64,000 nt of DNA from Membranipora membranacea (lineage: Eukaryota; Bryozoa; Gymnolaemata; Cheilostomatida; Membraniporidae), in the NCBI GenBank assembly GCA_914767715.1, contig OU612072.1, positions 14,632,001 through 14,696,000 of the forward strand, in the 5' to 3' direction. Of the stretch, positions 44,706 through 56,900 are shown in pieces. Both the position numbers and the translations under genes were made by a program. The notes beneath the pieces are model-generated. The model searched no databases. It was not told where the DNA came from and saw only the letters and a program-made list of their open reading frames with translations. The first letter of the stretch is position 1; the number at the start of each line of letters is the position of its first letter.

Positions 44706-46549
44706 ACCAAGGGAGATCAAGCACCACTGTTTTTTTTGTGTGTTAGTTGTATTACAGCTGCGAGTTGCTCGTTGAGAGTAGGAGGTGGCTCAGCTGCAAG
44801 TCATAAAGTTTCTTCGTTCAATTCCGATGATATCTGAGGTTTGTTGGGGTCCACAAACTGAGAGCTAGTGACTTGTAACAAATATTTCCCAACTATTCTC
44901 TAGAATGATATGACAATAACTCTGGATTACTACCAACTTTTTTTTTGAGAGCCAAGTCTTGACTCATCGCTGCCCTAGAGACTCATGCTACTAGTGACTT
45001 TATAGGACTACAAAAAAAGGAAAATTCTGTTCACCCACTTTCACGGTTAGGCCATGACCATAGTATTCAGCAAAGTCATATTATAGGGGTTTGTGACACA
45101 CAGGACGCTCACAACTTGAATTTCATGTTGTGAATTTAGTATTTGATAATAAGCATATAGATAAGTTTTTCACATCTAAAAATTTGTTTTCCTACTCAAA
45201 GGTATGAAAGCCAATTTCAGAGAGCCGTTTCGTCAAAATGTGGTGTTACTAGACAAAGTTTTTGTTTTTCTTAAATAAATATGCAGCCTTCTACCTGTTA
45301 TGGACTCTGTGAAATGCACAGGACACAAAATTACGTCCAATTTACTATGGAAAAACTGACAATAATCATTCAGATAGCACAAGCATCTAAGCTGTAATAC
45401 ACAGCAAAGAACTTTTTTACAGAACCTTTGCCAAAAAAAAAGGAATTATTGGCATAAATGAAAAAATTATTTTGTTACCAACGGGACTAAAAGCCAACAA
45501 AACTTGCGTAAATTTAACTTAGTAATATAATCAAATGTGTGACTAAAATAGTGTACAACAAAATTCTCCTACACTGATATGTATGCCAAAATATATCGCA
45601 CCAGTGATGTGACGCTCAGGTCGTCGTACAGGACACTAAATTATAATTTAGTCATGCCAAGGAGTTTTCTCTAACTCCCTTGGTCAAGCACCCCACTGTT
45701 TTTGTTTGATTTCACATTTGATTTTGAGTGGAGAACAGAAACTATTCAAACATATTTTTTATGATGGGATTGAGCCTGCTTGTGCTCATTGGTAGTGTTA
45801 ACTCCGCAACAACACATTTTATGTAGAATTATTCTTTTCAAATGTGATACTACTAATTTTTTGTCCCGTGCGTCACAACTTATACTCATTGGTCATTAAA
45901 GCTTCAATAATAATAATAATGAAGTTTGTTTATAAAACGTTTAGAAATCACTATTCAGAAATAATAAATTTCCAAGTATTTTGCATGTGATAAAATGCTA
46001 AAATCGAAAAATTTAGTTGATGAAATAAATAAAATAATTATAAGTTTATCATAAAACATGCGATGCGAGAATGTTTGATAAGATAAATAAAACCTAAAAG
46101 TGACAACTGCCAGACACCTATAAATTTGGCATGAGATGGACCCCAGTACAACTGACACAATCAGAGCTCAGAAAACTGTCTATTTAGAGAGTCAATCAAT
46201 TTGCCATAATCCACAGAGTTGACGGCGCAATATTTGGCTGCAATTTCTGCAGCACACACTAGCCTTCAGTACAGTGGGGCCCAACAACCCCCAGAGAAAA
46301 ACATTCAAACGTAGAAACTTCGAGACTTGAACAGTGAAGGAGATGGGTCTAACCAGCTGAACCACTCCTACCCTGACCGAGCAACTCGCAGCTGTAATAA
46401 ATGACTAACAAGGAAATATACACCATGGCTTGATCTCCTTTGGTTACATAATTTGGCATTATGGCAATGGTATTTTGGGATATGGTATGTTGTCCCAAAT
46501 GGTATTATGTCCAATCTGGCTTTATGTCCACTGGTATTTTGACACAACT
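44600..46549. mobile_element. Large inverted-repeat element (~1.95 kb, arms ~250-280 bp)
   Basis: The left arm 44600-44850 and right arm 46265-46549 are inverted copies. Landmarks are GTTGTGTCAAAATACCAGTGG, 'gggacaacataccatatccc', 'ttacagctgcgagttgctcg' and a tRNA-like 'ggtggctcagctg' box. The 1.4-kb interior has no transposase-like frame. Either it is a non-autonomous element, or two copies of one repeat were inserted in opposite directions. Confidence 0.75.
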
Positions 46550-46559
46550 TGAGTTGCTG

Positions 46560-47060
46560 ACAGATCACAAGTCAGACCTGCTGCTAGCTCCTCAACTCAG
46601 GATCCAGCTCCAACACAGCTGTCAGATTCACAGAAGGACCAGCATATAACTCTCACCAGACCACACACAGTGCTATTACTATCTACAGTCAGAGGAGGTG
46701 TGGCTTATCGAGGAGTATTCATAGGTGCCATGGCCGATCAGTGGGGCTCCCCCGTATTTTACTGAAGATTGAAGATTGAGTGTTTTAAAGTTGAAGAAAA
46801 GATTTGGTCAGTTTAAATGAAAAATCAATAAAGGATTTTAGACTGGAATTCAGTCCAACAATTCGGAGTTAGTTACTCAGATTAGGTGTTTTGGACAAAC
46901 AACTCCAAGCAATAACAAACTTAAACTCATAAGCCTATCAAAACAAAACCAAATTCAAGCACATGGGTCATTCTAAGCAAAAATGAGTAGATAACGATTA
47001 AGATTAAGATGAGAGTTTTAAAATTGAAGATTGCTCTATTTTCTCTGAAGAAATTGAAGA
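46560..47060. other. No gene seen
   Basis: Sequence between the inverted repeat and a broken open frame. No repeats or exons could be supported. Confidence 0.35.
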
Positions 47061-47670
47061 CAGCTTTGTGTGCAGGGAGCCCCATCAGTTCAGACTCAGT
47101 GATGGTGAAACTGATATCTACACAATGTTCAATCGAGCTGTCGATGAAATGAAGAGAAATAATTCCTCAGCTGTCTTCAGAATCCAAAGTTTGAAGCTGT
47201 CACTGACAAGATTCTGGTGCTCCCTCCTGCCAAACAAAGACGCTCGTCACAACAAGAATCTTTGATTAGAGAGTTAGTGTTCTACTTCTCAGGGTACAGG
47301 CATACCTTATCTTCTCATCTGTCTTCATGTTTTGGTGCAAAAAACTCTTCAAAAAAATTAGACAGCTAAATTCATTCTAGAAATAATGCAGTCACAGACA
47401 GAAACTGTGGCAATACCATCATAATTCTATTTATAATTCTATGCATTTCACTTTGTAGATAGTGACAGACTGTTCGTTGTGTCTCTCTTGATGGACAATA
47501 CTGAGACGTTGTGTTAGCCTACACTGATACAGTTCACGCTGAACGAGAACGTTGCAGACGTCGATACAGCGCTTTCTTAGATCAAGCTAATCTTGTTCGC
47601 CTGCATTTTGAGTTACCTCCTTCGCACCATAGGCATTGTAAAGATTTATGCTTTCACATCTCGGACTTCT
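47060..47670 (+). pseudogene. Broken open frames, possible old transposon or gene remnant
   Basis: Three plus-strand pieces in different frames look coding. They are REPHQFRLSDGETDIYTMFN (47070), a shifted ILVLPPAKQRRSSQQESLIR (47215), and from about 47515 DTVHAERERCRRRYSAFLDQ continuing to LHFELPPSHHRH and a stop. Stops and frameshifts separate them, and no splice sites link them convincingly. The family is not recognised. Confidence 0.3.
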
Positions 47671-47699
47671 GAAGATTTCTTTTCAAATCGCATACAATA

Positions 47700-48770
47700 G
47701 AAACTTTCCTCCCCTGGCCTATTTCTTAGTACAGAATTCCGACAGGTGCTGTTGTAACTCCTGATAATAAGATGTAAGTTATCGGCCCCATTTAGATAAT
47801 TATAATAATAATAATATCTGAAGGGTGAGCTTTTTATCCACATACAAGCGCTCCATTTACTTATCATTTACGTAGGGTACCAGATTTTAAATAAAGCTAG
47901 TTTAGCTACAAAAACTCAAATAACACAACCATTGAATTCCATATCTGGAATAGCATCATTAGCTTTCTTTTGCAAAACAAAGGGCTTGCAAAAATAGCCA
48001 GTCCCTAGTCGCAATCTAGAAATGCCCTAATCATCGACACTGTAGGGGTATAAATACTGTTTGCAATTTTGTAAACAAGACAATTTCTCAGGCTAATTAT
48101 TCATGCTACTGGGACAGCCAATCAGATAACAGTCAGATGGGTCCCTGTGTTTAGTGTCCTAACCGTATAACGCTATGATACTATTTCCATTCTAAGAGAA
48201 GAATCTAATTCAGTGAACACAACTCATAATCAGCAATTGCTTCGGACAAAAGCTAGGTCCGACTAAAACAAACTTGATGGACAACCTTCTAAATTGTTAA
48301 TGTATGACTGGCTATTTATGCAATCCCCTTGTTTGCATAAGAAAGCTAATTATCCTATTCCAGATATGAGGTTCGATGATTTCAATAGAAGCTAAAATTT
48401 TGAAAAATTTGATTGAGAAAAGAGACAAAAGTCAACTGAACATCAGTGAATCTGACGCTGAAAGAAAGATGAATAACAAAAAAAAGAAGTTGTTCACACC
48501 TACCGGTAGTATCATAGACAACAATCTAAGATTGATTACATAAATCGTCATAGCAACTGCAGCATGATAGCAATAAATAAATATTTGCCACTGGAATGCA
48601 GAAATGTCAAAACTTCATGGGAAATGTAAATAGCCTGTGAACTGCATACATTAAATATTGTAAGCGCTGGGGGGCAAGGGACCCGCCCTACTTACCTTTC
48701 ATTGATTATCATAAGCGTTTACACTGCGGTTGATAAAAATGTTCACATCAATCATCGTCCAACGGTGAAG
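47700..48770. other. Intergenic, no gene seen
   Basis: AT-rich sequence upstream of the small membrane protein gene. No supported exon. Confidence 0.4.
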
Positions 48771-48777
48771 TCTGATT

Positions 48778-48784
48778 ATAAAGG
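48778..48784 (+). promoter_or_regulatory. Candidate TATA box for the small membrane gene at 49291
   Basis: A TTATAAAG at about 48777 is followed at 48988 by a strong GTAAGT donor and at about 49129 by a TTAGCAG acceptor. This suggests a non-coding first exon and an intron before the coding exon. Confidence 0.35.
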
Positions 48785-49290
48785 TCAGTTCAAAGTAGAG
48801 CATTGAACTTGCACGCTGTAATATGCTGTAATACTATCACCTTTGAGATAAGATCTGTTTGTGTTTTGTATTCTACTGGTAGCAAACTGTCATCGGTTGC
48901 AGTGATCTGTGTTCATGAGAAGTCAGCTTTTAAGCCTTCATTCAACATCAGATAGTCTTTATTCTGACCACCCTGCTGTTATCAGAGGTAAGTGGACTAA
49001 TCAAAGCGCAAGTTATATCTGTATGCTCATTTTATTGATCAGAAGGCCGTTTGGACGGCGAGAAAAGACGTTTATATGAGGTTCTATTGGTTTAAACTTA
49101 TTGTGCTAAGCTAAGCTTTCTGTACTTAGCAGATACTATTGTCTAGGATAAGAAGACGCTTACCATATCAACAACAAAGAGACGATCATCTAGAAGATTT
49201 TGCACCGTGCAAACAACTAAACTCTTAGAAGTTTGGTTGGCTTATATCCTCCAGAAACACACAGGACATACCACAGCATTTAGTCAGAGG

Positions 49291-49506
49291 ATGGCGTTCA
49301 AGATGGATTATATCGGACTTTTAATAGGACTCTCATGCGGTGAGATACTAAACCTTCTACAAGGTTACATATCCGGTTTGACTGGGTTCTCTCGACTTCA
49401 CATTACAGTCATGACCCTGACCTTATTCATTAGCCTGATTTTCTACAAGCTCAGCAACCAGGAAGAGGAACCAGTGAAAGAAAACATCAAAGAAAAGGAA
49501 CAGTAA
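49291..49506 (+). CDS. Small two-helix membrane protein (71 aa), divergent member of a local family
   Basis: The frame is open further upstream, but the ATG at 49291 gives MAFKMDYIGLLIGLSCGEIL. This lines up with the M-x(2-3)-D-Y starts of the two minus-strand relatives at 51682 and 52810. Two hydrophobic stretches (about residues 7-27 and 36-52) are followed by an acidic/basic tail (NQEEEPVKENIKEKEQ). Similarity to the other two is weak (D-Y, L-x-x-G-x-x-x-G near the first helix), so membership is tentative. Single coding exon. A MITE begins within a few bases of its stop. No function recognised. Confidence 0.5.
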   Translation: MAFKMDYIGLLIGLSCGEILNLLQGYISGLTGFSRLHITVMTLTLFISLIFYKLSNQEEEPVKENIKEKEQ

Positions 49507-49509
49507 TGC

Positions 49510-49615
49510 CTAGATCAAGTTTGATCTAGATTGCCTGCATTCCAGTAAGTTGCTCCCCCCTTCCCGCAGCATTACCAGTGGAGGGGTGCAACTCCCAATG
49601 CAGGCAAATGGACCG
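49510..49615. repeat. MITE family with TAGATCAAGTTTGAT ends, copy 2
   Basis: 'ctagatcaagtttgatctag' begins the element, followed by TTGCCTGCATTCCAGTAAGT and TGCTCCCC. The latter is inverted as GAGGGGTGCAACTC and CCAATGCAGGCAA. It lies 4 bp after the stop codon at 49506, so it could supply 3' UTR sequence. Confidence 0.75.
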
Positions 49616-51681
49616 AACTAACAAATTACATAATTCATAGTTGGTTAGTCAAGTGCTCATACGACTGCATCGACTGCATGCTATAATCTCGCGTTGCAGA
49701 CGTCTGAGCACTTCGAAAGTTAGCTGGTTAAGTTTTTCGGCTAAAAGCAAGGTTATTGCAATTATGTTGAGTTTCATTCTTTGATCTATGCAACTAGCTT
49801 TAACTTTGAACTTGCATAATTAACCCCAGCTGCCAAAACTATCGCCACTTATAGGCTGCCTGTGCTTGCTTGATTGCCACTGACTTGGGGCACTGCCATT
49901 AAAAAGTGTTCGTAGAATTGCTTCCTAAGCGTTTTGAAAGTGCCAAATGCTCACTCGCCGTACTAAGTAAGTGCTACATTCCTATATTAACTTGTCATAA
50001 AAAAGGCCTCATCATCAGGAGGAAATTAGTCAAATAAAGTTCTATCGACAATAATAAATATCTAATGTAACTTCTCAATTGTCGCCATGCTTTCATATAA
50101 CTCTCCTGCTGCTACCATACAGTTTTATTTATATCGCAAGGTATTCTGAAAGCAGACCCTAATTTCAGTCTGTTTGTCGCTAAACCAGGATCCTCAATTC
50201 AATGTCTCAGTTTTTGAAGAAATCGTTAAACATAGACAGCCTCCCTACATTGTAACATTACAGTCAGCAATGTGAACATGGCTTACTGTTGGAAGCAAAA
50301 TTGTAAAAGTGAATTAGGGATTTTTCCATTTACATACACATGCGTTATAGAAGCAATTCTTACTCAATGTTTAATTAATATTTGAGCAGTTGTACCATTT
50401 CTTCCTCTTCATAAGATAAGTTCATCCAGCCAACTCTTAGTGAGTTGCTATAAATGTTGAAGGGCAACTTCAAACCACTCACTTTGATATGAATGATAAT
50501 ACTGTGAAACAATATTGACTGTGTTGCCATGAGATCGAGCTGAGCGAATTCTGGGGCTGTTCAAGCCATGGGAATGGCTGGTTGCAATTGTTTTAGCTCA
50601 ACCTCAGTCCATGGGTGCAGATGCAATTTTCCAGAGCAAGCCAATTGGTGAGTCTCAGTTCAAGGTCAAAATTTACGTGATCACACAGCAATTATGAGAC
50701 TGAATAATCCTGGCCTTTAGTTCGTCCGCTATTCAGTGCCGCCGGTATTTCAATTAAGAGGTTTGCGGCTTTTCAAACCAGAGAACTTTCGGCAGGGCAA
50801 ATATATCACTCTGCTACATTTTACCATTGCTGATAATGATCGTACTCGCCTACTTTCGCTGCTGGTAAACTAAATTAAATAGAATACGATTTTGGAAGCC
50901 TTAAGTATATATATGATCATTGAAGAAAACAGAAATAATCAACACAGAGATCGCCTCACTGCTAATGAGAAAGAAAAATATATTATGCAGTACACAAACA
51001 TTTAAAAGGCCTAGATTTGCTCGGAAACAGACAATTGTCTAGAATGCAGTCAGCACACACAAAATTCGGGGCATGAACCAACAATTGTTTTTGTGTGCAT
51101 AACAACACCTCTCAGGAGCCACAGTTATCTGTGACCCAAAAGTGTATGTGGACGTTGTAACTGTCCAAAGAATATATTAAATCATACGCTTCATGAGTCA
51201 GAATTCAGAATTGAAATTTATGCATGTTGGAAGTTATCCTTTTTGTTTATGTGAGGACACAACATTATAAGTTCATGTGCAGAGATTAAACTCTTAATCC
51301 TAAGTAGTGCCAGTAGTTGAGATTCCGGTCGGCAAGTAGGAAGGATTTCTAAAAAGAGCTTGATCACATCTGAGAAAATCGAAGTGAAGACAGTAAGAGA
51401 GGGGCCATCGGATGAAGCAAAGGGCAGTACATACAGCAGAGTCCATCTAGGACCTGATAAATTTGGATAGGCCAGGCTACACTTCTGGATTAGAGTTTTA
51501 CGATGCACATATAGAGAGGATATAGACCGCCAGCGGGTAGCTACCGGTGGTAAGCTAATGTCTTTCGACAGGTGTTAGTTAAGGACACAAGTTACTAAAA
51601 CTTATTCCAGCTTATTCTTGCTTTGTTGTTTATTAACGACATTCTGTGAGGCTTGAAGGAAATTTAACAAATGCTGTGTCA
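49616..51681. other. Intergenic, no gene seen
   Basis: No supported exon. A 96-codon minus frame at 51218-51508 was considered and not accepted (no domain, signal or splice support). Confidence 0.4.
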
Positions 51682-51957
51682 TTACTGTGTCGAGGTATTT
51701 GACTCACTATGATTGAGACTTTTCATTTCATTCCATAAAAATTTACAACCGTCAACTAGTAGAAATAATAAGAAAGCGAGCGTACCAACACAGCCTATCC
51801 GAGTAACAAGAGCAATTAAATATCTCATGTCCGAGTCAATCGCTCCGGAGCATTCTGCAGATTTCAAGAAGTATCCGATAGTGATTCCCATTAGTAGGGA
51901 GAAGATTTGTTTTTGCGCCCATAATGGAGGCACGGTACCATAATCCATAATTGGCAT
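51682..51957 (-). CDS. Small two-helix membrane protein (91 aa)
   Basis: Single open frame from ATG at 51957 (MPIMDYGTVPP). It has helix 1 (KQIFSLLMGITIGYFLKSAE), a hydrophilic loop, helix 2 (GCVGTLAFLLFLLVDG) and a polar tail ending SNTSTQ. The core K-Q-[IV]-F-[ST]-L-x-x-G-x-x-I-G-Y-F-[LI]-K-S-A-E is shared almost residue for residue with the protein at 52810-53016. Both genes are on the minus strand about 0.85 kb apart, so this is a tandem duplication. Inferred integral membrane protein with both short ends on one side. No known family recognised. Confidence 0.65.
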   Translation of the reverse strand: MPIMDYGTVPPLWAQKQIFSLLMGITIGYFLKSAECSGAIDSDMRYLIALVTRIGCVGTLAFLLFLLVDGCKFLWNEMKSLNHSESNTSTQ

Positions 51958-52809
51958 GGCCTTTATTTGCTGAAGATAATTCTCATTAAGGCAGCTGCTG
52001 TCTTCTTTGCTAGTCAGTTGAGTGTAAGACAGACTGCGATTATGCTTTATTTTTAGAGCTTTTGTCCCAGTAGGTCCGACAGAACAACCTGATGAAACAT
52101 TATTTCATTCCACTTACACTCTTGTTGATTGAGCTCTGCCTACACGGTCGCCGCTCAATCCTTTTTGCAGGTTTATTGTGATCAGTTGCTATTCCACAAG
52201 TTAACTGCAACTCAAGGTGTCATGATGAGTGAGTGTCGCCCATAGTAATACTTCCCAAGTAGGCAGTTGCAACTTACTAAAACATTCCTAACTCATCATT
52301 GTCCACAATGCTCATTGATACATCATTGTGATCAATGTAGCAAGGTTGCATCGTATTGTGATCACAAAGGAATTGATGAGGACAGTTCTTCCTGTCAATA
52401 TAGGAGTTGTGCTAACATGACAAAAAAAAGTGCAACTCCAGAACTAGCCTTGTGGATCCAACAATCAATCAAGACAAATTATTACAAACTCCGACATTCT
52501 CAGCAGAAATACACTGTGGTACTGATAAAAGTGACACACTGCATTTGATAAGTAAATCTAACAAGAGCAGTTTTATGTGCACAATCAGAACAACTCTGGT
52601 CATTTATCAGAGATGTACTTCCTCTTAAAATAAGTATATCATAATCTCACTATGTTTATTTTTGATATTGTCAAACAATAGTACCATGGTACTTTGGTAC
52701 ACAGATATGACACACTAAGCATGACTTTGGTATCAAGTCTTACTGGCAATCTGTTTATCCATCAAAAACCCCAACTGACAATGTTTATTACCGATTGGGT
52801 AGAACAATA

Positions 52810-53016
52810 CTAGTACATATACCACAGATATATAAGTGTGACCACAGAGCCCGCTCTGGCCACCCACTTGATCAGATACTTTGTGTCCGGTTCAGAGGAA
52901 GATTCCTCAGCAGATTTGATGAAATATCCGATAATCATTCCTACGAACAATGTGAAAACTTGTTTAGAACCTCCTGATTCTGGGGGTATAGCGCTGATGT
53001 AATCTGTGGACGCCAT
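52810..53016 (-). CDS. Small two-helix membrane protein (68 aa), tandem paralog
   Basis: Single open frame from ATG at 53016 (MASTDYISAIPP). It has helix 1 KQVFTLFVGMIIGYFIKSAE, an acidic loop (ESSSEPDTK) and helix 2 ending with the protein (VVTLIYLWYMY). It matches the 51682 gene through the first helix and up to YLI-x(3)-[VT]-x-R-x-G in the second. The shared 5' flank 'gtcagtt(a/g)(a)gtgt(g)aaga' about 25-60 bp upstream of each ATG supports a common origin. It is shorter at the C-terminus than its neighbour. Function unknown. Confidence 0.65.
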   Translation of the reverse strand: MASTDYISAIPPESGGSKQVFTLFVGMIIGYFIKSAEESSSEPDTKYLIKWVARAGSVVTLIYLWYMY

Positions 53017-53966
53017 CTTTGTGTGTGTAGTTTCAGTTAGTCAGTTAGTGTGAAGATAATAGTGTTTCGAATGAGATCTTCAGTTGGCGCTCCTGTCCAG
53101 TTGAATCCATCCAGTGTCAGCAGAAGAAGTTGTTCACCCCTTAACCATCAGCAGTCGAACATTATTATTTGAAAAACTCGCGCAAACCTGTGGTACAAAC
53201 TTTACCAGCGCCTATTATAGAACATCTAGCCCTACTTGATATAATTATTACCCAATCAATTGTTCCTACGTTGCGAGCCACGCAAAATGATAATGTCAGC
53301 ATTCCGGTTAGAATGTAGAGAAACTTGATGAAACACACAACTTAAACCATTGTAGTAAATCATGATTGTGTTTTTTTAGTATTCATGACTTATTATAAGT
53401 GCCAGCAACGATTTGATTAAATTCATGAATAATAACACCATTGTTACATAACTCAATGACGTGACATCATCCACAACTAGGTACCTCACTTATGCTGTAT
53501 TTGGTGTCATGTCTAGGTTTATCATTAAGTCTATGGTATACCACAATGCATTTTTCAGAAATTCTTGTGGATCGGGCTCATGATATAGGGCTTCTTCTGC
53601 ACGTTGGAGTATCAGGATGAAATTGCGCTGCGGTAAGGCATTAGTCCTCCAGATCCCTTGGAACAGTTAGTCGTTTCAAAGAAGCTGAATGTTTAGCGAG
53701 TCATAGTTTTATTAGAATTGATTGATTTATTTGCATTGTGTAACAAATGGATACAATTATCTAGCAAGAGGAAATCAGCATCTCAAATCTAGCCAAGTGC
53801 TTACAGACTAAAAGAAAATGTACGACAGGAAGTATATACGCGGCAGCACCTTTTCTTTACAAGAGCAAAGGAAATAATATTTACAGATGTACATTGGTGA
53901 AGAAATTTTTTAACAGTTTTCAAGTCGGCAGAGTGGAATTACCAAGTGAAAAGTAAGTCAATCGTA

Positions 53967-56900
53967 CTACCTATCTATTATACTGAATTTTCCATCCGAC
54001 ACTTTATCAGCTGGAAGATGACCGACATCACCGAAACATTTAAGCGCAACGTCACCGCTGGGATAAACGGATATCCAAGTGATACTGCTATTATATGCAT
54101 GTAATCTCGACCATGCCTCGGGCGGCAACTGCAATGCCCTGCAACAAAAGAATCAAATGAGAACATAAGATATTGGCTGTGAGCTCATAAAAAGAATGCT
54201 GGAAAAGCACACAGTTCAAAGCTGCCAGCAGCCCTGTGTAAGCATAACTAGATCAATATCGATTCATTTGCCTGGATTGGAGTTGCTCCCCCTCTACTGG
54301 TAACCATCTCAGAATGCAGGCAAATGAATCAGACTTGACCCAATGCATAACAGATGAACAAAAAACCGTAGGACAGGTTACACATTTTTGATAAATAGGG
54401 GGGGAGGGGAAAATCTCAGTAGACAGTGAACTCCAATGAATTTGAACCCAACACTTTCAACACTTACCCACTAAAGGCGGGGCGTTCTAATCAACCACCT
54501 TCCACCTCTAACGGGTCCGACAACAGATAGTTGCTGTGCTCAATATGATACAGAGTTGGAGCACTTGGCAGCAACTGGATTATCTTGACAATAACTTGAC
54601 AATAACTTGACACTAACTTGACACTAACTTGACACTTACTTGACACTAACTTGACACTTACTTGACACTAACTTGACACTAACTTGACACTATCTTGACA
54701 CTTACTTGACACTAACTTGACACTTACTTGACACTAACTTGACACTAACTTGACACTAACTTGTCGCTAACTTGACACTATCTTGACACTTACTTGACAC
54801 TAACTTGACACTAACTTGACACTAACTTGACGCTAACTTGACACTAACTTGACACTAACTTGTCGCTAACTTGACACTATCTTGACACTTACTTGACACT
54901 AACTTGACACTAACTTGACACTAACTTGACGCTAACTTGACACTCACCTCAGTGTGAAGTATGCGATGACGAGACCATGACAGGCTAATATCTCATATGA
55001 GGTATTTTCCTGTTTGGCAGAGGCTCGATGGATGTACTTTCTAAATGCTGCTTCCAATCTCTGACCATCAACGAAGTGCTCCTGCAATTATCAACATTAG
55101 GCCATATATTTATGTTATAAAAAAGTAACCACAGAACAATGTAGCCAGATGTTGCCAACTCCAAATCAAAACCAGAGTCGCTTGGCATACATTTATATAT
55201 ATATATATCATTTGGGGCATAAATTAAGCTAGCACCAGTCACAGCTAGCTCAGGAAGGAGCTTTCTATAAGTAAAGATGGTGAGTAAATGTTAGCTAGCC
55301 ATTGATATCACTAGCATGTGCAATAAAGGCAAACTTTTCCTCCTGAAGAAAATAACCTCTTCAAGGTCAGATATGCGATACTTTTAATGTACTGGACATC
55401 ATCCTGGTGAATTTAAACATGATGCGGCACAATGATAAATGGCAAAGAAACAAACATCAAAAAGTCAGCAGAGTATTCACTTACGCTTATAGACATAGTT
55501 AAATGAAAAATGGTGGCGCTCAGTAATGTCTCAGGAAGATCTTTGAATTTGGTACCGATCCTATGATTTAGATGATTTCATGATCGACAATAATTTTGAT
55601 CTTGATAGGCTCCTCAGAACACCAGTGGATGGAAAGAGATTGCAACATTTGTTGTATAGAAAAGATAACTTTTTAAGAAGATAACGCAATAAAGCTGTTT
55701 GTTATTGCTATGACATAGCCATATATGCATTACTATGTCATAGCTATAAAAAAGAAGCGCTTAACAAATTGACTGGGTATTTAAGTAACCATAAATGTAG
55801 AAGTCCATCAAGATCAACAGTCAACTCCCATGTATTAATCTCTGTTACTTACCCAAGGTTCAGGAACTCTCCAGGCAGGTGAGGGAGATGGTACTGCAGG
55901 TGGGATACCTTCCTCTAGTATCGGGTCAGCCTGGATAGGCACACCTGATTATTAGACATTAAGAATAAGACATTGTTATCCCTGTTATTTTTGTGATTAA
56001 AAATTTACATTCAGTTGAATCTCTCTCCTACCTAAAGTGTGAGTACAAATGGAACAAATTTGATTTTAGTCTGACTCTACATTACTTCTGTTGTGAATAT
56101 GAAGTACACAAAAACCTAATGCAGACTAAGCCATAGCAGATAACTGCCTGAAATGTACCACCTACCTAGTCCACACTCAGCTTATGGTGGGCAAATATTA
56201 TGAGTGAATCACCAACCTTCAAAATGTTTACTGATGATAAGCCCTGTCTCAGTAGCTCTCGCCATTGTAGAGTAATATATTGTATCGATGGGTATCTCCA
56301 GATTCTTCAGCCTCTTGGCACAGTACTCGGCTTGTTCTTTGCCTATCAGTGGAAAAGACGAATAATAATACAGCTGCATCGAAAATTTAAATTTAAATTA
56401 AATTAAACTCAAATTTACAACAACAAAATCAAATCTCTTACAGCTCATATATTGTAGGCCTAAGTCACAAACATAGCTAGATGCAATCCAATGCTGCAAC
56501 AGCAAAAGTCTTGGTTGGAAAATTATCTGATGACCGCTGCCTCAACCAATTGAGATCTCAATCCATATGAGAATTAGCAGATAGGTCTTAGAAAACAGAG
56601 ATTAGGTATCACAACTGGACATTTTTATTCTAATAAAGCCTTCGATACACAAAATGAGCGTTAAGGCATAAACTTGGTTAGGTAACGGCCACTCTTTTTA
56701 CAGGACAACAATATTCAAGGATATACGCTTAGCAGCCTATAGTATATGCCTTAATATTCTCCGTGTTATACTTACAAGGCAGTAGATTGTTGGCATTAAT
56801 GAAGCTTTGTAGTAGACTTCATGTCTCATCAAATAACCCCAGCTGTATAACACAACCTTTGTCATAAGGTACAAATCCTAATGCAAAAATAAATCCACTC

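Noticed and set aside
51218-51508. 96-codon minus frame starting MHRKTLIQKC
   Set aside because: Reads smoothly but has no family, signal peptide, helix pattern or splice support, and lies in otherwise empty sequence.
52267-52548. Cys-rich plus frame (CPQCSLIHHCDQCSKVASYC)
   Set aside because: No ATG start, no zinc-finger spacing that repeats, and it lies between the two small minus-strand genes in their flank.
54586-54947. CRISPR-like array
   Set aside because: Units are 11 bp with no unique spacers, so it is a minisatellite.
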